Positions 26,991-34,712 of a DNA stretch of 64,000 nt are shown piece by piece. The position numbers and the translations under genes were made by a program. Source of the stretch: Dyella thiooxydans. Its GTDB lineage: Bacteria; Pseudomonadota; Gammaproteobacteria; Xanthomonadales; Rhodanobacteraceae. Within the stretch, counting starts at the first letter, position 1. Every line of letters begins with the position of its first letter. Location: assembly GCF_001641285.1 (NCBI RefSeq), contig NZ_CP014841.1, positions 3,560,501 to 3,624,500 of the forward strand, read 5' to 3'. Below the pieces are notes generated by a model. That model was not told the DNA's origin, made no database searches, and worked only from the letters and a program-made list of their open reading frames with translations.

Positions 26991-27737
26991 ATGGCCGACC
27001 ACTTCACCCTCCGCCTCGTCGACAGCCGCATGCTGGCGCCCACCGTGCGCCACCTGGTGTTCGAGCGGGCCGACGGCCAGCCGCTGGCCTTCGTGCCGGG
27101 GCAGTTCCTGCAGGTCCATTTCCACTACGCCGACGGCACCGCGACCAAGCGCAGCTACTCGGTGGCCACGGTCGGCGATGGCCGCTCGCCGGTGCAGCGC
27201 ATCGAGATCGCGGTGAGCTACGTGGAGGGCGGCGCGGCCACCGCACTGCTGGGCGGGCTAGCGACGGGCGACACGATCGAGGCCAGCGGGCCGTACGGTC
27301 GCTTCTGCCTGCAGGCTGGCGACGCCCACCCGCGCTACCTGCTGCTGGCCACCGGTACCGGCGTGACCCCGTACCGCGCGATGCTGCCGCAGCTGGCCGA
27401 ATGGCTGGCGCCCGGCGGGCGCGAGGCGGTGCTGATCTACGGCGCCCGCAAGGAGGCCGAGCTGCTCTACGACGAGGAGTTCACCGCCTTCGCCGCGGGC
27501 CACCCGGGCTTCACCTACTTGAGTTGCCTGAGCCGGGAAGCCCGCGCCGTGCCGCGTGCGACCGACCGCATGGGTCACGTGCAGACCGCCCTGCCGGACC
27601 TGGCGCCGGCCGCCGGCCGCGACATCGCCTACCTGTGCGGCAACCCCAACATGGTCGACGCCGCCTTCGCGGCGCTGAAGGAGTTCGGCCTGCCGGTGCC
27701 GCAGATCCGCCGCGAGAAGTACATCTCCTCGCGCTGA
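26991..27737 (+). CDS. fpr: ferredoxin-NADP(+) reductase
   Basis: This 248-aa FAD enzyme moves electrons between NADPH and ferredoxin or flavodoxin in the cytoplasm. It has an FAD-binding beta barrel with the KRSYSVAT motif (about residues 50-57) and GPYGRFCL, then the NADP-binding half with LLLATGTGVTPYRAMLP, LIYGARKEAELLY and YLCGNPNMVDAAF, ending REKYISSR. The length equals E. coli Fpr. Transcription is divergent from the YadGH-like exporter; the 84-bp space includes an AT-rich TATTATAAA stretch that may serve either gene. Confidence 0.88.
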   Translation: MADHFTLRLVDSRMLAPTVRHLVFERADGQPLAFVPGQFLQVHFHYADGTATKRSYSVATVGDGRSPVQRIEIAVSYVEGGAATALLGGLATGDTIEASGPYGRFCLQAGDAHPRYLLLATGTGVTPYRAMLPQLAEWLAPGGREAVLIYGARKEAELLYDEEFTAFAAGHPGFTYLSCLSREARAVPRATDRMGHVQTALPDLAPAAGRDIAYLCGNPNMVDAAFAALKEFGLPVPQIRREKYISSR

Positions 27738-27909
27738 CCCGCCCCGGCATGGCGGGTGACGCCGGAAAGCCCTGCGTCGGCGCCACGGACCGGAAAGCGT
27801 GAAGTGCATCACGGAATCGGGCCCGTCCCCAGGAGACCCGGTCAAGTTGCTCCGGTAACGGCCGATGACCGTCCAAGCCCTCCCCAGCGGAGGCGCCAGG
27901 ACGGGATTC

Positions 27910-28263
27910 ATGAGGCGGATATTCACAGCAGCCGGATGTGCGTTGGCCCTTGCGATGGGGGTCACCTTCGCGCGCGCCGATGCCGGATCCATCAGTTTTT
28001 CCGGTGCCGTGGTGGAGCCCACCTGCGCGGTGGTCGCCTCCGACGGGATCGCCGGCCCGCAGGGCGCCGGCGTCGCCGCGCCCGACCTGCGCAGCTGTGG
28101 CCGCACGGCCAGCGATGCCGGCCAGACCTACACCCGCAGCGTGGTCCAGCTCGATGCGGCATCCGCCGCGCACGATCGGCTGCTCAACTACTACGCCGGC
28201 TATGCCGGTGCCGGCGCGACCGGCCAGCCCGACGTACGGGTGGTCGTGCGCACATACGAGTAG
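27910..28263 (+). CDS. short type 1 fimbrial subunit-like protein
   Basis: This 117-aa exported protein is cut from a signal peptide (FTAAGCALALAMGVTFARA). The mature chain opens with GSISFSGAVVEPTCAV, the classic beginning of a chaperone-usher pilin, and has a second Cys (LRSCGRT) for the usual disulphide. It is much shorter than ordinary pilins and ends RVVVRTYE, so it may be a minor subunit or a shortened relic. The ATG at 27910 places the signal peptide at the N-terminus; an in-frame ATG at 27865 would add 15 polar residues. It is convergent with the fimbrial operon, whose adhesin gene ends 21 bp away, and so is not part of that transcript. Confidence 0.72.
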   Translation: MRRIFTAAGCALALAMGVTFARADAGSISFSGAVVEPTCAVVASDGIAGPQGAGVAAPDLRSCGRTASDAGQTYTRSVVQLDAASAAHDRLLNYYAGYAGAGATGQPDVRVVVRTYE

Positions 28264-28284
28264 CAGCAGCCCGGCGCAAAGCGC

Positions 28285-29289
28285 CTACTGGTAGGACAGC
28301 GTGAACGTGGCGGTTGCCCCGAGCGTGCCCGGGCCCACGGCCGGAGCGGTCTGGAAGTAGCGCGCCGAGTAATTCACCGTCATGGTGCCGTTCGGCGTGG
28401 CGCCGATCACCGCCGGATTGCCGAACTGCTCGGGGTTTCCGGACGAGCCCAGCACCTGCACGCCGACCCCCGAGGTCGTTCCGCTCGACGGCGCGATCAC
28501 GCCGGTCTGTCCAGCGACGGGCGTTGCCGTGGTCATGGTGATGCGGACCGTGGCGCCACTGGAGCACTGCAGCCGGATCTGGAACGGTGTGGCGCCGGTC
28601 ACCGAGCCGACGCCGCTGAACGCGCCGCTGGAGACGGTCGGCAGCGTGACGTCGATGTTCGGCGTGGACACCTGGCATGCGGGGGCGGTGAAGGTCAGCG
28701 AGTTCGCCAGGTTGATCACCGCGTCGTAGATCGAGCCGTTGCCGCCCGAGCCGGCCCGGAAGCTCACCAGCGGCCCCATCGACAGGGTGCTGCCATCGGC
28801 GATCGTGCCGGTCTTGACGATCTCCAGGGTCACTGCATCGGCTTCGTACCAAGAGCTCGAGCCATCGAGACTGAAATAGGGGTACGGGTAGATGTAGTTG
28901 CCGCTCTGCAGGATGCGGTAGCCGACGCCGGGCACGTTGGAGGGAAACAGGTTGGTGGTCGTGCCAGGCGTGGCGCCGACCTCGTTCACCAGCCCCCAGC
29001 CGTTGCCGCTGCGCCGGCAGGTGAAATAGACCGTCTGGTCGATCGGGGTCGCCGTCGACGTGAAAAGCACCTGCCCGACCGCGATGCTGGGGTCGTTGAC
29101 GATGCTGCTGGGCACGGACACGTGATAGGTGCCCTTGCTGTATCCGCGATCGAACGAGCAGGAGGCATGTGCCGATGGCGTGAGGCCGAGCAGCGAGAGG
29201 GCGGCAAGCAGCACCAGCGCGCCGACGCGCCTCCAGCCGGGAGAGGGGCGCCGCCTGGTGCCGGCCATGTCGGGCTTGCCCTGTTTCAT
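28285..29289 (-). CDS. two-domain fimbrial tip adhesin
   Basis: This 334-aa exported protein is the last gene of the fimbrial operon. After a signal peptide (LVLLAALSLLGLTPSAHA) comes an N-terminal domain (about residues 44-195) unlike a pilin, with CSFDRGYSKGTYHV and a Tyr-rich stretch, presumed to bind a receptor. The C-terminal pilin domain starts at APACQVSTPNIDVTLPTV and ends in a GATATFTLSYQ donor-acceptor strand, as in FimH/MrkD-type tip adhesins. The ATG overlaps the usher stop (ATGA), with GGGAGGG seven bases upstream. Its ligand cannot be predicted. Confidence 0.88.
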   Translation of the reverse strand: MKQGKPDMAGTRRRPSPGWRRVGALVLLAALSLLGLTPSAHASCSFDRGYSKGTYHVSVPSSIVNDPSIAVGQVLFTSTATPIDQTVYFTCRRSGNGWGLVNEVGATPGTTTNLFPSNVPGVGYRILQSGNYIYPYPYFSLDGSSSWYEADAVTLEIVKTGTIADGSTLSMGPLVSFRAGSGGNGSIYDAVINLANSLTFTAPACQVSTPNIDVTLPTVSSGAFSGVGSVTGATPFQIRLQCSSGATVRITMTTATPVAGQTGVIAPSSGTTSGVGVQVLGSSGNPEQFGNPAVIGATPNGTMTVNYSARYFQTAPAVGPGTLGATATFTLSYQ

Positions 29290-32081
29290 CCGTTCGCCCT
29301 CCCGGACGGCTCGTTCGTTGATGTGTCCACGCAGGTCGCCTGCTCGGTGGCGTAGACGCCGTTGCGGTCGCGCGACGGGCCCGCCGGGACACGGTAGTCG
29401 AAGCTGCAGCGCTGGGACGGGGCATCCGGGTCGCCCCACGCGACGCTGAGCCGACCGCTCTTGCGGGTGACGCGCGCCATGATGCGCCCGGCCTGGCCGA
29501 CCACCCCGACCACCTGGCCCTGGTCGTCCTGCACTTCGGCGCCGAACGGCAATGCCTCACCGCCGGGGCGCTGCGCCTGGATCAGCATGAAGCGGCCGCT
29601 CTGGGTGGAGAACTTCACCATCACCACCGCACCGGCGCGCGGGGCGACCTGGGTGCTGGTGCTGGCCAGCTGCACGTCCAGCGGCAGGCCGTTCGGGTCG
29701 ATGGTGATCGTATTGAGCAGGTACGGGGTGAGATACGGCACCAAGGCGTACCCATGCCGGTCCACCTTCAGCCCGGTGGCATTGCCGACGCTTGCCCCGG
29801 CGGCATCGGTGGCCTGCACGATGGCCACGGTGTCGCCCATGGACTGGCCGAACGTCACGCCGCCCGGGTGCGCGACGATGCCGCCTGCTGCGCTGAACGA
29901 GGCCTGCGAGTAGCCGCTGCCCCTGCCGTAGCCGGCATTGAGCAGCACGTGCGAGCCGCGGTAACCGCCGCTGAAGCTGGCCGTGGTGCCCGGGCTGCCG
30001 CCGCTGACGGTGTCGTCGTGGGTGGCGGTGACGCCGTAGTTGAAGCGGTTGTCGTCGCCGGCGTTGCCGCTGAGCGTGGCCTGTTCCTGCATGCCGCCGG
30101 CGGTGTCGCGGGCGGCGCTGCTGGTGAGTACCGGCGCGTGCTCCGTGTTGCCGAGCGGCACGGTGAACGAGGCCATGAAGCGGTTATCGTTGCGGCCGAA
30201 CAGGTCGCGCTCGCGGCTTGCCGACAGGTTGTAGGTGACCCGGCCCCAGGCGTTGTTGTAGCCGAGCTGGAACTGGGTGTCGGTGCCGCCGCGGTTCCAG
30301 TAGCTGCGGACCGATCCGCTCAGGTAGAGCGAGCCACCGCGCTGGCCCAGCGACTGGGTCAGCGCGAGGCTGAAATTGTCGCGCTGGCGGTCGACGCCGT
30401 TCTGCGCCGTGAAGTCGACACCGGCCAGGGCCGCCTGCTGCGAGGGGGTGAGCAGGCCCGTCACCGGTACGCCGTTGATCGCCAGCGGGTAGCCGGAGAC
30501 GCTGGTGGCGAACACCGGCAGGCCGCGGCGGGCGTAATCGCGGGCGCTCACCGCGTCGCGGAGCGAGAGGTAGCCTCCGGTGGAGCGGCGATAGGCGGCG
30601 ACAGTGAGCGTCGTGCCGGTCTCGGCCAGGGTCTTGCTGTAGCTCAGCCGCAGGCTCTGGCCGGTCATCGAGTCCATGCCGGGCAGGCGCGTGTGTGCGG
30701 CGGCCAGATCCATGGCGAAGGCGCCATAGCGGGTGTTCAGTGCCGTACCGAGCAGGGCCGAGGCGTAGCCGTTCGAGCCGATGACGCCGGCATAGCCGGT
30801 CAATAGATTGCTGAACCCGTGCTGGATCGTTCCCTGGATCAGGGTGGGCGTGTCGAGGATGCCTTGCTGGCGCACCTGGCCGGCAACCGCGCTGAAGCGG
30901 CTCACGCCCGGGCGCAGCAACTGCGGCACCGAGGCATACGGCACCGAGAAGGTGTGGACGCGGCCGTTCGCCTCGGTGACGCTGACCTCGAGGTCGCCGC
31001 CGTAGCCGGTGGCGTAGAGGTCGTTGATGGCGAACGGGCCCGGAGCCACGGTGGTCTGGTAGATCACCATGCCGTTCTGGCGCACGGTCACCTTGGCGTT
31101 GCTGTCCGCCACGCCCCGCACCGTGGGCGCATAGCCGCGCAGGGACTGCGGCAGCATGCGGTCGTCGGTGGCGAGCTGGACGCCGCGGATGCCCACACTG
31201 TCGAAGATCTCGCCGCTGGTCCACGAGTCGCCGATGGTCAGCTGGGCGTGCAGTTCGGGCACGTCGCGTTGTGCGTAGCTGGCGATCGTCTGCCAGCGGC
31301 GGCGGGCGGGCGTGACGCCGATGGCGGACTGCCAGTTCAGCGAGGACTGGTGGCGGAAATGCCAGCGGCCGAGGTTGAGGCCGGCGTCCAGGCCGAGGAA
31401 GGCGGAGGTCTGCGACACGCCCTGGCTGCTGGTGCGGTAGCCGTTGAAGTTGTAGTTGAGCAGTCCAGCCGTCACGCCGGTGTCCCAGAACTTCGGATCG
31501 ACGTAGCCGCGCGCCGCCTGGCCGAGGAAGGCCTGGGGCACGCTGATGTCCAGCCGCAGGTCGCCCATGTCGAAGTTCGCGCTGGCGCCGGGGATGATGT
31601 CGGCGATGTCGACGCAGCCCTGTCCGCCGGCGAGGGCGGCCTGGGTCGATTTCGACAGGCCGGCCGGATGCAGGCCGAGCTGGTCGAGCAGTGCGCGGGT
31701 GAAGCAGGGCGAGGCGCTCGCGTCGGGGGACGGTGCACTGAAGCGCACATCGTTGCGGCCGACCGGACGCTCGTTGAGGTAGATGTCGACGCTGTAGTTG
31801 CCGGCCGGCACGAAATCGCCGCGCTCGAAGCGTGACAGGTCGGTGGTGTTCTGCCCGGCGCCGGAGAGCATGCTGCGGTCGAAGTTGGTGTCGACCGCAT
31901 CGGCATCAGTGGCGGCGGCATTGGCGCCGGAGCCGGCGGGTGCTCCGCTTGCGGCGGCAGCGCGGGCGTGCGGAGCCATGCCGCCGGCGAGCGCGAGCCC
32001 GATCAGCAACGACAGGGCCTGGCGCTGGACCGTCCGTCCGCGCGAGGCTGCCGTGACGGCGCTCGCCCTTGCCCGGTTCAC
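29286..32081 (-). CDS. fimbrial outer-membrane usher
   Basis: This 931-aa FimD/PapC-type usher exports and polymerises pilin subunits. It shows a signal peptide (LSLLIGLALAGGMAPHARA), the N-terminal periplasmic domain (FERGDFVPAGNYSVDIYLNE), the 24-strand barrel with plug (RGYAPTVRGVADSNAKVTVRQNG region, YATGYGGDLEVSVTEANG), and C-terminal domains (DRHGYALVPYLTPY, the RPGGEALPFGAEV segment). It begins with a GTG whose GTGA overlaps the chaperone stop, and ends with an ATGA overlap with the adhesin gene. The operon order pilin-chaperone-usher-adhesin is typical. Confidence 0.94.
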   Translation of the reverse strand: MNRARASAVTAASRGRTVQRQALSLLIGLALAGGMAPHARAAAASGAPAGSGANAAATDADAVDTNFDRSMLSGAGQNTTDLSRFERGDFVPAGNYSVDIYLNERPVGRNDVRFSAPSPDASASPCFTRALLDQLGLHPAGLSKSTQAALAGGQGCVDIADIIPGASANFDMGDLRLDISVPQAFLGQAARGYVDPKFWDTGVTAGLLNYNFNGYRTSSQGVSQTSAFLGLDAGLNLGRWHFRHQSSLNWQSAIGVTPARRRWQTIASYAQRDVPELHAQLTIGDSWTSGEIFDSVGIRGVQLATDDRMLPQSLRGYAPTVRGVADSNAKVTVRQNGMVIYQTTVAPGPFAINDLYATGYGGDLEVSVTEANGRVHTFSVPYASVPQLLRPGVSRFSAVAGQVRQQGILDTPTLIQGTIQHGFSNLLTGYAGVIGSNGYASALLGTALNTRYGAFAMDLAAAHTRLPGMDSMTGQSLRLSYSKTLAETGTTLTVAAYRRSTGGYLSLRDAVSARDYARRGLPVFATSVSGYPLAINGVPVTGLLTPSQQAALAGVDFTAQNGVDRQRDNFSLALTQSLGQRGGSLYLSGSVRSYWNRGGTDTQFQLGYNNAWGRVTYNLSASRERDLFGRNDNRFMASFTVPLGNTEHAPVLTSSAARDTAGGMQEQATLSGNAGDDNRFNYGVTATHDDTVSGGSPGTTASFSGGYRGSHVLLNAGYGRGSGYSQASFSAAGGIVAHPGGVTFGQSMGDTVAIVQATDAAGASVGNATGLKVDRHGYALVPYLTPYLLNTITIDPNGLPLDVQLASTSTQVAPRAGAVVMVKFSTQSGRFMLIQAQRPGGEALPFGAEVQDDQGQVVGVVGQAGRIMARVTRKSGRLSVAWGDPDAPSQRCSFDYRVPAGPSRDRNGVYATEQATCVDTSTNEPSGRANG

Positions 32082-32824
32082 GGCGAGGTGCTGCCCTTGT
32101 AGGTTGCGCCGGCGCCGAAGTCGTTGATGACCGTATAGTCGACCTGCGCAGCGGTGACGGCGCGGTCGAGCCCGGCCAGCGGCAGCCGCAGCGAGGAGCC
32201 GGGAGCGACCATGCCGGTGCCGGCATCGTAGGTGTGCCCGGCGGCGGTCAGCGAGACCTTGTTGAAGGTGATGTAGTAGGGCGAGGCGTTGCGCGCCTCG
32301 AGGGCGTAGCCCTTGGCGTCGGAAACCACCGACCAGGCGATCTGCCGGGATGCCGTGGCGAAGTCGCCGGCCAGCCCGGAGGGGCGGAAGAACAGCTTGA
32401 GCCGCGAGCGGATCGCGAACTGCAGGGTGTTCTGTTCCTCACCGGCCTTGGCCGTGGGCTTGGGCGGAATCTCCAGCACGTTCAGCCAGAACAGCGACTC
32501 GCGGTCGGTCGGCAGCGGCTGTCCGGTGTAGACGATGCGCAGGCTCTGACCCTTGCCGGCGTTCATGCGCACCAGCGGCGGGGTCACCAGGAACGGCACC
32601 TTGGCCGTGTCGGGCGTGGAATTGGGGTCACCATCGTCGATCCACGCCTCGATCAGCGCGGGATGGCTGCCGTTGTTGGTGAGGCGGATCGTCACCTCGC
32701 CGGTGGCGGCGGGAAACACCACGCGGGTCCCGGCGATCACGACGCTGGCATGGGCGGAGGGTGCGCCAAGCACGAGCGCGAGCACGAGCAAGGCTGCGCC
32801 GACGGTGCAGAGCAGGCTTTTCAT
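32078..32824 (-). CDS. periplasmic fimbrial chaperone
   Basis: This 248-aa PapD-like chaperone has a signal peptide (LLVLALVLGAPSAHA) and two immunoglobulin-like domains. Domain 1 carries VIAGTRVVFPAATGEVTIRL and the G1-strand region QSLRIVYTG; the chaperone signature LFWLNVLEIPPKP follows. Conserved Arg/Lys residues in the RVVFPA and SRLKLFFRP segments would anchor subunit C-termini. The start ATG at 32824 opens the signal peptide. It follows the pilin gene by 81 bp and overlaps the usher GTG by four bases. Confidence 0.93.
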   Translation of the reverse strand: MKSLLCTVGAALLVLALVLGAPSAHASVVIAGTRVVFPAATGEVTIRLTNNGSHPALIEAWIDDGDPNSTPDTAKVPFLVTPPLVRMNAGKGQSLRIVYTGQPLPTDRESLFWLNVLEIPPKPTAKAGEEQNTLQFAIRSRLKLFFRPSGLAGDFATASRQIAWSVVSDAKGYALEARNASPYYITFNKVSLTAAGHTYDAGTGMVAPGSSLRLPLAGLDRAVTAAQVDYTVINDFGAGATYKGSTSP

Positions 32825-32905
32825 GGTGCGTTCCGGAGACAGGGCCGGGTACGGCAGGCGGAGGGCGGCCACCCGCCCGATGACGGGTGGCCGCGAGACA
32901 GCGAC

Positions 32906-33451
32906 TTACTGGTAGGTCAGGGTGAAGCCGACGGACGAGGTCACCAGACCGGCGGTGGTCGATGCCGCCGTCGCGATGTACTGCGCCTTCATGCCGGTCG
33001 TGCCCGAACCGCCGCTGATGGCGATGGTCGGCGCGTTGGCCTGGGTCGAAGCGTTGATCACCGCGTTGGACGAGTTCAGCAGCTGGACCTGCACGTTCGA
33101 ACCGCCGGTGGTCGTGGTGTTCTTGAGGTTGCCGGTGGTGCCGTCGATGTTGGCACCGTTGAAGGCCATGGCGGCGCTGGTGGTGTTCGCATCGCAACCG
33201 CTGACGCCGACGGTGAAGGACGTGGTGCCGGCGACGGCGCCGACGGAGCCGAAGGCGCCGGTCATCACGGTCGGCAGCGCCACGGTGGTGCCGGGACCGC
33301 CATTGATCGAGATGGTGCAGGTGTCGGCCAGGACCTTGCCGGTGAAGTTGATGGTGCCGGTGCTGGCCGCGTGGGCCGGCGAGGCGGCAAAGGCCAGGAA
33401 GCCCAGGCCGGCGACAAGGGCGGTCGAAAGCAGCGTCTTCTTGTGGAGCAT
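32906..33451 (-). CDS. major type 1 fimbrial subunit
   Basis: This 181-aa pilin has a signal peptide (LLSTALVAGLGFLAFAASPAHA) and a mature chain opening TGTINFTGKVLADTCTISI, the usual pilin donor strand with its first Cys; the partner Cys is in VGVSGCDAN. The C-terminus SSVGFTLTYQ is the chaperone-recognised beta strand with the penultimate aromatic. The many Thr/Asn/Ser residues fit an extracellular polymer. AAAGGGGG six to eight bases upstream supports the ATG at 33451. It is first in the fimbrial operon and faces an AT-rich divergent control region. Confidence 0.93.
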   Translation of the reverse strand: MLHKKTLLSTALVAGLGFLAFAASPAHAASTGTINFTGKVLADTCTISINGGPGTTVALPTVMTGAFGSVGAVAGTTSFTVGVSGCDANTTSAAMAFNGANIDGTTGNLKNTTTTGGSNVQVQLLNSSNAVINASTQANAPTIAISGGSGTTGMKAQYIATAASTTAGLVTSSVGFTLTYQ

Positions 33452-33744
33452 GGGGTTCCCCCTTTGATGATCAGGAAAGTGAATCAGGACAGCAGCCAAT
33501 CGTTGGTGGTCTTGGATACCGCGAGTGGATCAAAGCAAGCGGCATGCCATGTTTTGCCAAATTTGGGATTTATCCAGAAAAATCCCATGTTTAACAGCTT
33601 GTTGAGAACGATTCCTCAGAATCTTGCTGTGAAATTCGCAGGCCCGATTGCGACATACCACGTCACAAATTGCAATCCAGATCACACTTTTGGCCTAAAG
33701 TTTTGTCAGACATCGCCGACATACGCCGCTCATGTAAAGCTCGC

Positions 33745-33773
33745 TTGACATGCGGCGTCGCCGGACCTAGGCT
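33745..33773 (+). promoter_or_regulatory. sigma-70-like promoter of the XRE/S33/NatAB operon
   Basis: A perfect -35 box TTGACA (33745-33750) is separated by 17 bp from TAGGCT (33768-33773), a moderate -10. The predicted start near 33780 falls inside the palindrome at 33778-33793. The leader to the first possible start codon would be about 24 nt. Confidence 0.65.
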
Positions 33774-33777
33774 TTCT

Positions 33778-33793
33778 GTCAAGCATGCTTGAC
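33778..33793. promoter_or_regulatory. perfect 16-bp palindromic operator candidate
   Basis: GTCAAGCATGCTTGAC is its own reverse complement and covers the predicted transcription start. Its half-site GCTTGACA recurs exactly at 33743-33750, overlapping the -35 box, 44 bp (about four helical turns) from the copy at 33787-33794. A dimeric repressor bound here would block the promoter. The 66-aa XRE protein encoded downstream is the obvious candidate for autoregulation. Confidence 0.65.
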
Positions 33794-33803
33794 AGGAGGG
33801 GTC

Positions 33804-33854
33804 ATGAAGCAAGTGGACGACAGGCTGGATTGCCGCGGCGGGGCGGGGGCATGA
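33804..33854 (+). CDS. 16-codon leader ORF
   Basis: An ATG three bases after the strong ribosome site CAGGAGGGG opens a frame for MKQVDDRLDCRGGAGA, ending at TGA 33852-33854. That stop overlaps the ATG of the next gene (ATGA at 33851-33854). The best Shine-Dalgarno of the operon therefore serves this tiny ORF, suggesting a translated leader that couples to the membrane-protein gene. No protein family can be assigned to so short a peptide. Confidence 0.5.
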   Translation: MKQVDDRLDCRGGAGA

Positions 33855-34474
33855 AGCGACTTTCCGAACGCCAGTACCGGCGCCAGATCGGCGTCACCAT
33901 GACCCTGTACGTCATCGCGATGCTTGCTGTGTGGCCGCTGGCGAAGGCGGCACCGGGGCTGTGGGAGAAGGTGGCGCTCACTCTGGTGCCGGCACTGCCG
34001 ATGCTCTACGTGATCGGTCTGCTGGCCTACAAGATCGCCTCCAGCGACGAACTCGAGCAGCGCACCCACCTGGTCGCGCTGGGTGTGGCCACGGCCGTGA
34101 CCGGATCGTTGAGTCTCGTCGGCGGCCTGCTCGCCACCTCCGGCGCGATCCGGCTCGACGGCACCGTCCTGATCTGGGTGTTCCCGCTGATCATGTTCAG
34201 CTACGGGGCAACGCACTGGTGGGTGGTCACCCGCCGCTACGGTGGCAGCATGGATTGCGACGAGACATCCTCCTGGTCACTTCCGCTCTACTTCCTGCTG
34301 GTGGCCGCTTTGCTCGGGGTTGCCACCCTGTTCGCCTGGTGGCGTGGGCACATGGACGGATTCAGCCTGGGCGTGATGCTGGGGACGCAGGCCAGCTTCG
34401 TCGGGTTCGCCGCATGGACGGCCTGGCGCCGTTGGCGTCGCCGTCGGGTCGCCGGGGACGTGGTCGGACCATGA
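33851..34474 (+). CDS. polytopic membrane protein of unknown function
   Basis: This 207-aa inner-membrane protein has about six hydrophobic segments (around residues 18-35, 43-62, 78-98, 103-125, 141-162 and 168-188), a basic N-terminus (MKRLSERQYRRQ) and a very basic C-terminus (RRWRRRR). A polar loop holds GGSMDCDETSS. I do not recognise the family; similar proteins often sit beside small XRE regulators. The ATG at 33851 is taken because it overlaps the leader ORF stop and opens the basic N-terminus. The next gene, 37 bp on, is the XRE regulator, so a sensor or membrane-anchor role is possible but unproven. Confidence 0.8.
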   Translation: MKRLSERQYRRQIGVTMTLYVIAMLAVWPLAKAAPGLWEKVALTLVPALPMLYVIGLLAYKIASSDELEQRTHLVALGVATAVTGSLSLVGGLLATSGAIRLDGTVLIWVFPLIMFSYGATHWWVVTRRYGGSMDCDETSSWSLPLYFLLVAALLGVATLFAWWRGHMDGFSLGVMLGTQASFVGFAAWTAWRRWRRRRVAGDVVGP

Positions 34475-34511
34475 CCCTCCCGCCCTCCACTCCAGCGGGG
34501 CGCACGCCCCG

Positions 34512-34712
34512 ATGAACAACCGCGTCCGCGACCTGCGCGGAGCGCAGGGCTGGTCGCAGGCGGATCTGGCCGAGCGACTGGACGTCTCGCGCCAGACCGT
34601 CAATGCCATCGAGACGGGCAAGTACGACCCCAGCCTGCCGCTGGCCTTCAAGATCGCCCGGCTGTTCGGACAGCCGATCGAATCCATCTTCGACCCGGGG
34701 AGCAGCACGTGA
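34512..34712 (+). CDS. small XRE-family HTH regulator
   Basis: This 66-aa protein consists of one Cro/CI-type helix-turn-helix domain: LRGAQGWSQADLAERLDVSRQTVNAIETGKYDPS, in which QADLAERLDVSRQTVNAIE is the HTH, followed by LAFKIARLFGQPIESIF. It belongs with the short stand-alone regulators of the COG1476 type and would bind DNA as a dimer, which suits the perfect palindrome at 33778-33793. There is no effector domain. The stop overlaps the GTG start of the S33 peptidase gene (GTGA). Confidence 0.92.
   Translation: MNNRVRDLRGAQGWSQADLAERLDVSRQTVNAIETGKYDPSLPLAFKIARLFGQPIESIFDPGSST

Larger units (their letters stand above)
33452..33803. other. divergent control region between pilin and membrane-protein/XRE operons
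   Basis: This 352-bp region without a gene is visibly AT-richer (mainly 33541-33740) than the GC-rich surroundings. It contains the 10-bp palindrome CCAAATTTGG at 33557-33566, an inverted repeat GGGATTT...AAATCCC at 33565-33586, and GATTC...GAATC near 33610-33623, all lying upstream of the pilin gene. The right end holds a sigma-70-like promoter and a perfect 16-bp palindrome for the rightward operon. I could not fix a pilin promoter; its -10 may lie in the AT-rich part, leaving a long leader. Confidence 0.6.

Noticed and set aside
33660-33700. CRP/Clp-like TGTGA half-sites upstream of the pilin gene
   Set aside because: Only single half-sites or same-orientation copies are present; no symmetric TGTGA-N6-TCACA site can be read.
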